NCBI GenBank assembly: GCA_938014215.1
Contig: CALLRW010000041.1
Location: 310,001 to 374,000, forward strand
Direction: 5' to 3'
DNA: 64,000 nt
Source: an uncultured Alistipes sp.
GTDB lineage: Bacteria; Bacteroidota; Bacteroidia; Bacteroidales; Rikenellaceae
How positions within the stretch are numbered: position 1 is the stretch's first letter; every line of letters starts with the position of its first letter. The notes under the pieces are model-generated. The model searched no databases and was not told the DNA's origin. It saw only the letters and a program-made list of their open reading frames with translations. Shown piece after piece: positions 27,188-35,681 of the stretch. Made by a program: the position numbers and the translations under genes.

Positions 27188-27231
27188 AAAAGGCAGAGGC
27201 CGCAACCCGTCAGGGCGCGGCCTCTGTCATG
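27188..27231 (-). terminator. Terminator of the H1-like gene
   Basis: The stem AGAGGCCGC/GCGGCCTCT is followed on the minus strand by CTGCCTTTTTTGTG, just after the small leftward gene. Confidence 0.7.
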
Positions 27232-27247
27232 CTTTTTTCCTCCCGAT

Positions 27248-27421
27248 TTATTTCGAAGCCTCGACGGAAACCTTGCGGAACTCCTTCATCAGTTTCGAAA
27301 TCTCCAGAGCGGATTTGCGGGCACGGGTGCCGGCAGCCTTGTTGTTTTTCTCAACCTGAGCGGCTGCATTGGCAGCGAATACCTCAAACTCGGCATTGAT
27401 TTTTTCTACTAACTCTTTCAT
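27248..27421 (-). CDS. Histone H1-like DNA-binding protein
   Basis: A 57-residue, Lys/Ala-rich basic protein. It starts MKELVEKINAEFEVFAANAA and continues with EKNNKAAGTRARKSALEISKL (given in parts), the pattern of Bacteroidota histone H1-like (Hc1-type) nucleoid proteins, which bind DNA without sequence preference. The start at 27421 is chosen because the upstream in-frame sequence has no similarity. A TATCTTTG box on the minus strand (27479-27472) lies 50 bases upstream. Confidence 0.85.
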   Translation of the reverse strand: MKELVEKINAEFEVFAANAAAQVEKNNKAAGTRARKSALEISKLMKEFRKVSVEASK

Positions 27422-27471
27422 GGTTTTGTGTAAGTTTAATTGTTTTTGGAGTTTTGGGCTTGTTATCAACG

Positions 27472-27479
27472 CAAAGATA
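27472..27479 (-). promoter_or_regulatory. -7 box TATCTTTG of the H1-like gene
   Basis: An exact TAnnTTTG match, 50 bases before the ATG on the minus strand. The rest of the 382-base space up to feoAB shows only the feoAB -7 box at its far end. Confidence 0.6.
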
Positions 27480-27772
27480 TAAAAATATTCTAAACAACGC
27501 CTTCCGAAGGCGGAAAAACGCGCATTTTTCGTCGAAAATTCCCCCGTTGAAGGGGTTATACCCCCTTTTTGGCGATCGCAGGATGTCAAAAACGTCCTTT
27601 CGACAGATCCGATCCGTCCCGATCCCCGCGGCGGAATCCCTTCGCAAAGGCCGCCGAACGCCTCGCACAACTGCCGCGCCGCCCTCCGCAGCCCGTTTCC
27701 GGTGCACACCGCCGCGTCCGATCCGGAGCGCGATACCCAAAAATGAGGATTGTCAATCTCGGAAGAAAATTG

Positions 27773-27780
27773 TAATTTTG
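27773..27780 (+). promoter_or_regulatory. -7 box TAATTTTG of feoAB
   Basis: TAATTTTG fits TAnnTTTG and stands 23 bases before the feoAB ATG. No Fur-box palindrome was recognised. Confidence 0.5.
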
Positions 27781-27803
27781 GGGCCAAATACAACAGTTGT
27801 AAA

Positions 27804-30434
27804 ATGCGTCTTTCCGAATTGAAAAGCGGCGAATCCGCCACGATCATCAAGGTCATGGGTCACGGAGGCTTCCGGCGCCGCATCATGGAGATGGGTTTTG
27901 TGCGCGGAGAGAGGGTTCAGGTGATTCTCAACGCCCCGCTCAAGGACCCCATCGAATACCGGATCATGGGTTACGACATCTCGCTGCGCCGCAGCGAGGC
28001 CGAAATGGTCGAGGTGCTCTCCGACGCCGAGGCCGACGAATACCTCGCCCGCCGCGACGAGCGGATCCGCAAGGCGACCGAAGCCTCGGGCAGCGGCTCC
28101 GACGGCCAGACCGGCAGCGACTCCCCGAACAAGGAGGACCACGACGACGGCTGTGCGTCGATCGAGGATGTCCTCGCCCGTCAGAGCCGGACGATTGCCG
28201 TAGCACTCGTCGGGAACCCCAACAGCGGCAAAACCTCGCTCTTCAACGCCATCTCGGGCGGCCACGAACACGTCGGCAACTACAGCGGCGTGACGGTCGG
28301 CGCCAAGGTCGGCCACTGCGTCTACCGCGGCTACCACTTCGAGATCACCGACCTGCCCGGCACCTACGCCCTCTCGGCCTACTCGCCCGAGGAGCGCTAC
28401 GTGCGGATGCACCTGGCCACGAAGACCCCCGACGTGGTCATCAACTCGGTCGTCGCCTCGAATATCGAGCGAAACCTCTACCTGACCACCGAACTCATCG
28501 ACATCAATCCCCGCATGGTCGTGGCCCTGAACATGTACGACGAACTGAAGGCCAGCGGCGCACAGCTCGACTACGACAGTCTGGGCCGCATGCTGGGTGT
28601 ACCGATGGTTCCGGTCGAGGCCCGTAACAACAAGGGTATCAACGACCTGCTCGACACGGTGATCAATGTCTACGAGAACCGCGACGAACGCGTGCGCCAC
28701 ATCCATATCAACATGGGTCCCGTCATCGACGAGAGCCTGCGCAAGCTCAACGGCGACATGAGCATCCACCGCGACGAACTGCCCAAGGCCTTCCCGCCCC
28801 GCTACTGGGCCATGAAGATGCTCGAGGGCGACAAGCAGGCCGAAGAGGCCCTGCACGGCTGCGAACGCTACCCGGTGTGGGTCGAGATCCGCGACCGCGA
28901 GGCCAAACGCATCTCCGAAGCCCTGGGCGAGGATGTCGAGACGGCATTCGCCAACCAGAAGTACGGATTCATCCAGGGGGCGCTCAAGGAGACCTTCACC
29001 CCCGGCAAACGCGAAGAGGTGACCGCTACGGCGCTGATCGACACCTTCGTCACCCACAAGCTGTGGGGCTTCCCGATCTTCTTCGCCCTGATGGCGCTGA
29101 TGTTCTGGTGCACGTTCAGCATCGGCGCCTACCCCCAGGCCTGGATCGACGCCCTGGTCGGCTGGATCGGCCGCGGCGTGGATGCCCTGATGCCCGCCGG
29201 ACCGTTGCGCGACATGATCGTCGACGGCATCATCGGCGGCGTCGGATCGGTCATCGTCTTCCTGCCCAACATCATGATCCTCTACCTGTTCATCGCCTTC
29301 ATGGAGGATTCGGGATACCTGGCCCGCGCCGCCTTCATCATGGACCGCGTCATGCACCGCATCGGCGTCCACGGCAAGTCGTTCATCCCGATGATCATGG
29401 GATTCGGCTGCAACGTCCCCGCCATCATGGCCTGCCGCACCATCGAAAGCCGCAGCAGCCGGCTGATCACCATCCTGATCACCCCCTTCATGTCGTGCAG
29501 CGCCCGCATCCCGATCTACATCCTGCTGACGGGCGTCTTCTTCCCCGAAAACGCCGGAGCCGTCATGGTGGGTCTCTATCTGCTGGGCGTCGTGGTCGCC
29601 GTGATCACCGCCCGCCTCATGCGTCGGTTCCTCTTCCCGGTGGACGAGACCCCCTTCGTCATGGAGCTGCCCCCCTACCGGCTGCCGACCTGGAAGACCA
29701 CCGTCGCCCACATGTGGGACAAGTGCGCGCAGTACCTCAAGAAGATGGGAGGCATGATCCTCATCGCCTCGGTCATCGTCTGGGCCCTGAGCTACTACCC
29801 CCGTTCGGAAAAGAGCGTCGGCGCCGAGGCCCACTACGAGAACTCCTACCTCGGACGGATCGGAAAGGGTTGCGAACCGGTATTCCGCCCGCTGGGATTC
29901 AACTGGAAGGCCAGCGTGGCCCTGCTCTCGGGACTGCCGGCCAAGGAGATCGTCGTCTCGACGCTCGGCGTCCTCTATGCCGAGGCACCGCAGGCCGAGG
30001 CTGCTCCGGCTGCCGGAAGCACGACTCCGGCAACGTCGGAGGCTTCGGACATCCAGACCGCACAGTCGCCCGAGACGATCGGCATCATCGGCGGTGCGGA
30101 TGCACAAACTCAGATCGCCGTCACGGCACCGGCCGAAGACCCCGCCGCGCAGGAATCCGTCCGAATCGCCGAAGCGGCAGGATCCGATGCCGGCTCGGAT
30201 GAGGAGGCGGAACTCGAATCGCTCGGCGAACGGCTGCTCGGCAGCGGCGACTTCACGAAGGCCTCGGCCCTGGCCTTCCTCGTCTTCATCCTGCTCTACT
30301 TCCCCTGCATCGCCACGGTCGTCGCCATGGGATCGGAGGCCGGCTGGAAGTGGGCCGTCGCATCGATTCTCTACAATACGGCCGTCGCGTGGGTGATCTC
30401 GTGGATCGTCTACCTGGTGGCCCGCATCTTCTGA
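27804..30434 (+). CDS. feoB: FeoA-FeoB fusion, ferrous iron transporter
   Basis: An 876-residue inner-membrane protein. Residues 1-75 are a FeoA SH3-like domain (LSELKSGESATII); a polar linker follows to about 127. The FeoB G domain has G1 GNPNSGKT at 137-144 and DLPGTYALS, then the helical GDI-like domain and Gate-type membrane helices with GFGCNVPAI and SCSARIPIYILL. It imports Fe2+ using GTP. Near 725-810 an acidic, Ala/Pro/Thr-rich low-complexity insert sits before the last membrane helices. The start at 27804 fits the FeoA opening. A small Cys-rich gene follows 4 bases later. Confidence 0.96.
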   Translation: MRLSELKSGESATIIKVMGHGGFRRRIMEMGFVRGERVQVILNAPLKDPIEYRIMGYDISLRRSEAEMVEVLSDAEADEYLARRDERIRKATEASGSGSDGQTGSDSPNKEDHDDGCASIEDVLARQSRTIAVALVGNPNSGKTSLFNAISGGHEHVGNYSGVTVGAKVGHCVYRGYHFEITDLPGTYALSAYSPEERYVRMHLATKTPDVVINSVVASNIERNLYLTTELIDINPRMVVALNMYDELKASGAQLDYDSLGRMLGVPMVPVEARNNKGINDLLDTVINVYENRDERVRHIHINMGPVIDESLRKLNGDMSIHRDELPKAFPPRYWAMKMLEGDKQAEEALHGCERYPVWVEIRDREAKRISEALGEDVETAFANQKYGFIQGALKETFTPGKREEVTATALIDTFVTHKLWGFPIFFALMALMFWCTFSIGAYPQAWIDALVGWIGRGVDALMPAGPLRDMIVDGIIGGVGSVIVFLPNIMILYLFIAFMEDSGYLARAAFIMDRVMHRIGVHGKSFIPMIMGFGCNVPAIMACRTIESRSSRLITILITPFMSCSARIPIYILLTGVFFPENAGAVMVGLYLLGVVVAVITARLMRRFLFPVDETPFVMELPPYRLPTWKTTVAHMWDKCAQYLKKMGGMILIASVIVWALSYYPRSEKSVGAEAHYENSYLGRIGKGCEPVFRPLGFNWKASVALLSGLPAKEIVVSTLGVLYAEAPQAEAAPAAGSTTPATSEASDIQTAQSPETIGIIGGADAQTQIAVTAPAEDPAAQESVRIAEAAGSDAGSDEEAELESLGERLLGSGDFTKASALAFLVFILLYFPCIATVVAMGSEAGWKWAVASILYNTAVAWVISWIVYLVARIF

Positions 30435-30438
30435 CGCG

Positions 30439-30594
30439 ATGGGCGTACAGGACTATATCGTTGCGGTGATCGTCGGCGCAGCCGTGGCTACGGCCGTCGT
30501 CTGGTTCTGGAGGCTGCTGTGCGGCCGGCGAAGGGGCGGATGCGCCTCCTGCGCCTCGACAAACTGCCCCCTGAAGGAGAAGATGCGAAAATAA
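30439..30594 (+). CDS. FeoB-associated Cys-rich membrane protein
   Basis: A 51-residue protein starting 4 bases after feoAB. One membrane helix (IVAVIVGAAVATAVVWFW) is followed by a basic stretch and CASCASTNCPL, a CxxC...C tail. Such small proteins regularly follow feoB in Bacteroidota and other phyla, where they are named FeoB-associated Cys-rich proteins. An iron-binding or regulatory part in the Feo complex is inferred; the cysteines may hold iron or a cluster. Confidence 0.85.
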   Translation: MGVQDYIVAVIVGAAVATAVVWFWRLLCGRRRGGCASCASTNCPLKEKMRK

Positions 30595-30595
30595 A

Positions 30596-30627
30596 TTTGC
30601 GTATACACGCCTCTTGCGCTATATTTG
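30596..30627 (+). promoter_or_regulatory. Consensus promoter TTTG-N20-TATATTTG before lrgAB
   Basis: TTTG at 30596-30599 and TATATTTG at 30620-30627 are 20 bases apart. This follows directly after the stop of the Cys-rich gene and lies upstream of an intrinsic terminator, so it would make either a short RNA or an attenuated lrgAB message. Confidence 0.75.
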
Positions 30628-30653
30628 CCGCCCGAAAACGGCGGAACTCCGCA

Positions 30654-30691
30654 GCGAAGCCGACTCTCAAAAGGTCGGCTTCGCCGTTTTT
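30654..30691 (+). terminator. Perfect 11-bp terminator hairpin in the lrgAB leader
   Basis: GCGAAGCCGAC pairs with GTCGGCTTCGC, then CCG and five T. It lies 27 bases after the promoter -7 box and 48 bases before lrgA. It ends feo transcription; for the nearer promoter it may be an attenuator. A smaller hairpin (GCGGA/TCCGC, about 30641-30652) lies just before it. Confidence 0.8.
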
Positions 30692-30738
30692 CGGACCTTC
30701 CGCGCGCAAAAAACCGTGTGTGAACGTAACGTGATTCT

Positions 30739-31110
30739 ATGACCGGACTATTCTACATTCTCTTCTTCTGGCTCCTGGGCAACGGCCTGAGCCTGCTCAC
30801 CGGCGGCTACATCTCCGGAAACATCATCGGACTGATCCTCCTCTTCGCATCGTTATGCCTGCACTGGGTCAAGGCCGAAACCATCCGTCCCGCCGCCCGC
30901 TTCCTGCTCGGCGCCATGGCCCTCTTCTTCGTCCCCTACGGCGTCGGCCTGATGGACTCCTACCAGGTGATCCTCGAAAACCTCTGGGCCATCCTCGTCT
31001 CGGGAATCGTCTCGACGATCCTCGTCCTGGTGGTCGCCGGCAAAACCTATCAAAGTCTCAACCGCAGAGTCCGTCTGCGCCACATCAAACAACAACGTCA
31101 CGATGCTTGA
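30739..31110 (+). CDS. CidA/LrgA family membrane protein
   Basis: A 123-residue holin-like protein with four predicted membrane helices and the family motif FFVPYGVGLMDSY (FFVPAGVGVM in relatives). With LrgB it is thought to affect murein hydrolase activity, cell lysis or export of small carboxylates. Its last codons overlap the lrgB start by 8 bases, so translation is probably coupled. Confidence 0.88.
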   Translation: MTGLFYILFFWLLGNGLSLLTGGYISGNIIGLILLFASLCLHWVKAETIRPAARFLLGAMALFFVPYGVGLMDSYQVILENLWAILVSGIVSTILVLVVAGKTYQSLNRRVRLRHIKQQRHDA

Positions 31111-31801
31111 TTTCAACTTTCTCCGTTCGGATCTCTTCCTGCTCACCCTCACCGTGGGGCTCTACTGCCTGGGCGGGATGATCTACCGCCGCATGCGCCT
31201 GCCGCTGCTCCACCCCGTTCTGCTGACCTTCGTCGCCGTGATCGTCTTCCTCAAGTGCACCGGTATCGACTATCCGCGCTATCAGGAGGCTACCGGCATC
31301 CTCAATTTCGCCCTCGGCATGTCGGTCGTCGCACTGGGATACCTCCTCTACGAGCAGGTCGAGCGGCTGCGCAGCAGTCTGATGCCCGTCGCCGTGGCCA
31401 CGCTGGCCGGGTGTGTCGTCGGCGTGCTGAGCGTCGTCTACATCGCCGAAGCCTTCGGCGTCGAGCGCCAGATCCTCAATTCGCTCGCCCCGAAGTCGGT
31501 CACCGTCCCCATCGCCGTGTCGGTCGCCGGACCGCTCGGCGGAAACGTCTCGGTCACCTCGGTGGTGGTCTTCTGCGTCGGCATCTTCGGCAGTATCTTC
31601 GGCGAGTGGGTGCTCCGCCGCTGCGGCGTGCGTGACCCCGAAGCCCGCGGTTTCGCCCTCGGCGCCGCCGCCCACGGAATCGGTACGGCCCGCGCCATCG
31701 AAATCGGCGCCGTCGAGGGTGCGCTGAGCGGTCTGGCCATGGCCCTGATGGGACTCGCCACGGCCCTGCTCGTCCCCTTCATGGAGCACTATCTCTATTG
31801 A
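31103..31801 (+). CDS. LrgB family membrane protein
   Basis: A 232-residue polytopic inner-membrane protein. LAPKSVTVPIAVSVAGPLGG near 125-145 is the LrgB/CidB signature, and FALGAAAHGIGTARAIE near 190-207 is the second conserved block. It works with the LrgA-like protein encoded just upstream; plant and bacterial relatives move glycolate or affect autolysis. A strong terminator follows the gene. Confidence 0.92.
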   Translation: MLDFNFLRSDLFLLTLTVGLYCLGGMIYRRMRLPLLHPVLLTFVAVIVFLKCTGIDYPRYQEATGILNFALGMSVVALGYLLYEQVERLRSSLMPVAVATLAGCVVGVLSVVYIAEAFGVERQILNSLAPKSVTVPIAVSVAGPLGGNVSVTSVVVFCVGIFGSIFGEWVLRRCGVRDPEARGFALGAAAHGIGTARAIEIGAVEGALSGLAMALMGLATALLVPFMEHYLY

Positions 31802-31854
31802 CAAGACGTCCGGATCGGGCCCCGGACCCCCTCTGGAATCGCCTCCAAAAGACG

Positions 31855-31882
31855 GCCGACCCCCGACGGGTCGGCTTTTTTG
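31855..31882 (+). terminator. Intrinsic terminator after lrgAB
   Basis: GCCGACCC pairs with GGGTCGGC and is followed by seven T. Confidence 0.85.
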
Positions 31883-31917
31883 TTCCTATAATTTTTTAAT
31901 ATTTCCGCAAGAATCCC

Positions 31918-31925
31918 TATCTTTG
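31918..31925 (+). promoter_or_regulatory. -7 box TATCTTTG of the aminotransferase gene
   Basis: An exact TAnnTTTG, 34 bases before the ATG at 31960. Confidence 0.6.
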
Positions 31926-31959
31926 CGGCCAGTACACAAATATCCAAACACATCTCAAA

Positions 31960-33147
31960 ATGGCAAAAGCAGTCAATATCGCCCGTTCGCACCGGATGGA
32001 CGGAATCGGAGAGTACTATTTTTCGCGTCGTCTGCGCGAAATCGCCGAGATTGAGGCCCAGACCGGCCGTCAGATCATCAAACTCGCCATGGGAAGCCCC
32101 GACCTTCCGCCCCACCACTCCGTAATCGAATGCCTCGGAAAGGAGGCACAGCGCCCCGATGTACACAAATACATGTCCTATCAGGGTGAGCCCATTCTGC
32201 GAAAGGCTTTTGCCGACTGGTACAAGAAGTGGTATCATGTCGATCTGGACTTCAAGTCGGAGATCTATCCGCTGATCGGTTCGAAGGAGGGTATCATGCA
32301 CATCTGCATGACGTTCCTCAATCCCGGCGACAAGGTCCTCGTCCCGAACCCCGGCTACCCGACCTACTCGGCCGGCGTGAAGCTCGCCGGCGGCGTCATG
32401 ATCCCCTACTCGCTCAACAAGCAGACGAACTTCTACCCCGATTTCGAGGCCATCGAGAAGGCCGGCCTCGACGGCGTGAAGATCATGCTCGTCAACTACC
32501 CCAACATGCCGACCGGTCAGGTGGGCTCGATGGAGCTCTTCAAGAAGCTCGTCGAGTTCGGCGCCAAGCACAACATCCTGATCGTGCACGACAACCCCTA
32601 CAGCTTCATCCGCAACTCGGCCGGTCCGCTCTCGATCATGGCCGTCGACGGTGCGAAGGATGTCGCCCTGGAACTCAACTCACTCTCGAAGGGCCACTCG
32701 ATGGCCGGATGGCGTGTCGGCGTCATCGTCGGCAAGGCCGAGTGGATCAAGGACATCATGACCTTCCGCAGCAACATGGATTCCGGCATGTTCTACCCGA
32801 TCCAGGCCGCTTCGGCCACGGCCCTGGCCCTGGGCGAGGATTGGTACAAGGAGCTCAACGCCATCTACTACGGCCGTGAGAAGCAGGCCTACGAACTGCT
32901 CAACGCCCTCGGCTGCACCTACCGCGAGCATCAGGCCGGACTCTTCGTCTGGGCCGAACTGCCCGAGGACTACAAGGGTGACTGCTTCTCGTTCTCGGAC
33001 GAGGTGATGGAGAAGGCCGACGTCTTCCTCACGCCGGGCGGAATCTTCGGTTCGGAGGGTCTGCGCTACATCCGCATCACGCTCTGCTGCCCCGAGGAGC
33101 TGCTCAAGAAGGCTACCGACAGGATCAAGGCCGCCTTCGGAAAATAG
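31960..33147 (+). CDS. Class I/II PLP-dependent aminotransferase
   Basis: A 395-residue fold-type I aminotransferase. GSKEGIMH near 107-114 binds PLP phosphate, NYPNMPTG near 179-186 holds the substrate Asn, HDNPYSF the Asp/Tyr pair, and SLSKGHSMAGWRVG the PLP lysine (Lys244). The C-terminal arginine is in LRYIRITLCC. It resembles aspartate and LL-diaminopimelate aminotransferases; because it is monocistronic, the substrate cannot be fixed by context. Confidence 0.88.
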   Translation: MAKAVNIARSHRMDGIGEYYFSRRLREIAEIEAQTGRQIIKLAMGSPDLPPHHSVIECLGKEAQRPDVHKYMSYQGEPILRKAFADWYKKWYHVDLDFKSEIYPLIGSKEGIMHICMTFLNPGDKVLVPNPGYPTYSAGVKLAGGVMIPYSLNKQTNFYPDFEAIEKAGLDGVKIMLVNYPNMPTGQVGSMELFKKLVEFGAKHNILIVHDNPYSFIRNSAGPLSIMAVDGAKDVALELNSLSKGHSMAGWRVGVIVGKAEWIKDIMTFRSNMDSGMFYPIQAASATALALGEDWYKELNAIYYGREKQAYELLNALGCTYREHQAGLFVWAELPEDYKGDCFSFSDEVMEKADVFLTPGGIFGSEGLRYIRITLCCPEELLKKATDRIKAAFGK

Positions 33148-33180
33148 CAGACAAACTACTGCCGAGTCCCGTTAAGCGAA

Positions 33181-33218
33181 GCCGCCGTCTCCCGTATGGA
33201 AGGCGGCGGCTTTGTCGT
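33181..33218. terminator. Hairpin between convergent aminotransferase and cyclophilin genes
   Basis: GCCGCCGTCT and AGGCGGCGGC pair with a TTTGT tail on the plus strand; the minus-strand tail is weak. Confidence 0.55.
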
Positions 33219-33243
33219 TCGAAGGCCTGTCTGAGAAGGAAGA

Positions 33244-33684
33244 CTACTCCTTCACGATGCGGATTGAGAGGATTCGGTCGCCGCGGCGGATGTCGTCGAT
33301 GACGTCCAGCCCCTCGACCATCTGCCCGAAGCAGGTGTGGACCCCGTCGAGATGCTTCGTGTTCTCCCGGTTCATGCAGATGAAGAACTGCGAGCCGCCG
33401 GTATCCTTGCCGGCATGGGCCATCGACAGCACGCCCCGGTCGTGACGCTGGCGCGGCGCCGAGGTCTCACACTTGATCGTGTAGCCCGGGCCTCCCGTAC
33501 CGTCGCCCCGCGGGCAGCCGCCCTGGATCACGAAGTCGGGAATCACCCGGTGGAAGGTCAGTCCGTCGTAAAATCCGTGTTCGGCCAGGTCGACGAAGTT
33601 GGCCACGGTTCCCGGGGTCTCGTCGGCATAGAGTTCGGCCTTCATCGTCCCCTTCTCGGTCTCAATGATCGCGTAGGTTTTCAT
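33244..33684 (-). CDS. Peptidyl-prolyl cis-trans isomerase, cyclophilin type
   Basis: A 146-residue single-domain cyclophilin with no signal peptide, so cytoplasmic. FHRVIPDFVIQGGCPRGDG holds the catalytic Arg/Phe/Gln set; GVLSMAHAGKDTGGSQFFI and LDGVHTCFGQM are the other conserved blocks. It speeds proline isomerisation in folding. It lies 26 bases after the purT stop and may be co-transcribed. Confidence 0.95.
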   Translation of the reverse strand: MKTYAIIETEKGTMKAELYADETPGTVANFVDLAEHGFYDGLTFHRVIPDFVIQGGCPRGDGTGGPGYTIKCETSAPRQRHDRGVLSMAHAGKDTGGSQFFICMNRENTKHLDGVHTCFGQMVEGLDVIDDIRRGDRILSIRIVKE

Positions 33685-33710
33685 GGATTTTCGCTTTTAT
33701 CAGTTCACGT

Positions 33711-34880
33711 TTATTCGGTCACCCGGACCTTGGCGGCTGCGGCCTTCACCCGCGTGCGCAGGGCGTCGAGATCGCTCCCCAGCGGTTCGTAACCCACGAC
33801 AACACCCATGCGGCGGTTAACCCGAGCTGTGGGTTTGCCGAAGATGCGGATGTCGGTGCGCGGGTTGTCGGCCAGCGCCTCGGCGATGCCCTCGTACTGC
33901 GGTGCCGAGGTCTCGATCGGCGAGAGGATCACGGCGCTGGCGCCCATCCGCTCGAAGGTGATCTCCGGGATCGGCAGCCCGAGCACGGCCCGCAGGTGGA
34001 GTTCAAACTCGTTGAGATTCTGCGTACCGGCCAGCGTCACCATGCCCGTATCGTGCGGACGCGGCGAGAGTTCGGAGAAGTAGACGCCGTTCTCGTGGCT
34101 CAGGAAGAACTCCACGCCCCAGATGCCGGCACCGGTCAGGGCCTCGGTCACGGCTGCGGCCATGCGCTGCGCCTCGGCCAGATGTTCCGGCGCGATGTGC
34201 GGCGACTGGAAGCTCTCGCGGTAGTCACCCCCCTTCTGCACGTGGCCGATCGGCGGGCAGAAGAGCGTCGGGCCGTTCTTCTGCGTGACGGTCAGCAGCG
34301 TAATCTCGCTGTCGAAGCGGATGAACTCCTCGACGATCAGTTCGCGAATGTCGCCGCGCGACCCTTCGCAACCGTAGTGCCAGGCCGCCTCGATCTCCTC
34401 GGGACCCTTGACCACGGACTGACCCTTGCCCGAGGACGACATCAGCGGCTTCACCACGCAGGGATAGCCGATGCGGTCGGCCGCCTCACGCAGCTCCTCG
34501 AGCGTGCGGGCATAGAAGTATCGGGCGGTCTTCAGTCCGAGCTCCTTGGCTGCCAGGTCGCGGATCGCCTTGCGGTTCATCGTATAGTTCACGGCCCGGG
34601 CGCTCGGCGTCACCTGAATGCCTTCGCGTTCGAAATCGTAGAGGCGTTCGGTGCGGATGGCCTCGATCTCCGGCACGATCAGGTCGGGACGGTGCTTGGC
34701 CACCACGGCCGCCAGGGCATCGCCGTCGAGCATGTCGAAGACCTCGCAGGCATCGGCCACCTGCATGGCCGGAGCCCCGGCATACTTGTCGCAGGCCACG
34801 ACCGTCTGGCCCAGCCGCTGGGCCGCAATCACGAACTCCTTGCCCAGTTCGCCCGAGCCCAGAAGCAGTATTTTTTTCAT
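33711..34880 (-). CDS. purT: Formate-dependent phosphoribosylglycinamide formyltransferase
   Basis: A 389-residue ATP-grasp enzyme that makes formyl-GAR from GAR, formate and ATP in purine synthesis. It begins MKKILLLGSGELGKEFVIAA with the GSGELGKE substrate loop; VVKPLMSSSGKGQSVV is the ATP-grasp lysine/glycine loop; ELSPRPHDTGMVTL is the metal-binding end. A TATCTTTG box on the minus strand (34918-34911) lies 31 bases upstream. Confidence 0.96.
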   Translation of the reverse strand: MKKILLLGSGELGKEFVIAAQRLGQTVVACDKYAGAPAMQVADACEVFDMLDGDALAAVVAKHRPDLIVPEIEAIRTERLYDFEREGIQVTPSARAVNYTMNRKAIRDLAAKELGLKTARYFYARTLEELREAADRIGYPCVVKPLMSSSGKGQSVVKGPEEIEAAWHYGCEGSRGDIRELIVEEFIRFDSEITLLTVTQKNGPTLFCPPIGHVQKGGDYRESFQSPHIAPEHLAEAQRMAAAVTEALTGAGIWGVEFFLSHENGVYFSELSPRPHDTGMVTLAGTQNLNEFELHLRAVLGLPIPEITFERMGASAVILSPIETSAPQYEGIAEALADNPRTDIRIFGKPTARVNRRMGVVVGYEPLGSDLDALRTRVKAAAAKVRVTE

Positions 34881-34910
34881 GTGCGTTGTAAATTTATGGG
34901 ATTCTTACGA

Positions 34911-34918
34911 CAAAGATA
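34911..34918 (-). promoter_or_regulatory. -7 box TATCTTTG of purT
   Basis: An exact TAnnTTTG on the minus strand, 31 bases before purT. Confidence 0.6.
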
Positions 34919-35102
34919 GGATTTTTTCCGTACTCCGCGGCATGCCGGGGCGGTTCTTTGCAGCGGAAAGGGCATTTCGGGCGTCGGAAAGGGGGCCTCG
35001 GCGATGAAACGGAGTCCGAAGAAGGCATAGGCCGGGTGAAGGCGGAGCCCTGCTGATACATGGGATGGACCGGGAAAAGGCGGAGGCCGGGAAAGAACCC
35101 AT

Positions 35103-35141
35103 AAAAAACTCCTCCCCCGGGGATGGGGGGGGAAGAGTTCT
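35103..35141 (-). terminator. Terminator of ssrA
   Basis: On the minus strand AACTCTTCCCCCCC pairs with GGGGGAGGAGTT, followed by TTTTTAT, 12 bases after the tmRNA 3' end. Confidence 0.8.
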
Positions 35142-35149
35142 TCGTTCAG

Positions 35150-35552
<403 letters not shown>

Positions 35553-35591
35553 GGAGTTTGGCCGCTTTCAGTTGTCGACCGTAGACGGCGG

Positions 35592-35599
35592 CAAAGATA
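35592..35599 (-). promoter_or_regulatory. -7 box TATCTTTG of ssrA
   Basis: TATCTTTG on the minus strand, 39 bases before the mature tmRNA 5' end, leaving a short 5' leader to be trimmed. Confidence 0.65.
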
Positions 35600-35651
35600 A
35601 TACATTTTTCCCGAATTTCGACCACAGGGATCCCGTTCCGGATATTTTTCT

Positions 35652-35659
35652 TATCTTTG
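35652..35659 (+). promoter_or_regulatory. -7 box TATCTTTG of ftsE
   Basis: An exact TAnnTTTG, 22 bases before the ftsE ATG. Confidence 0.6.
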
Positions 35660-35681
35660 AAGGCGAAAAAACGAGACTCTC

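Noticed and set aside
26756..27412. A 218-codon Arg-rich ORF over the 42-bp repeats
   Set aside because: It runs through the repeat, a long terminator hairpin and into the antisense of the H1-like gene, so it is not a real gene.
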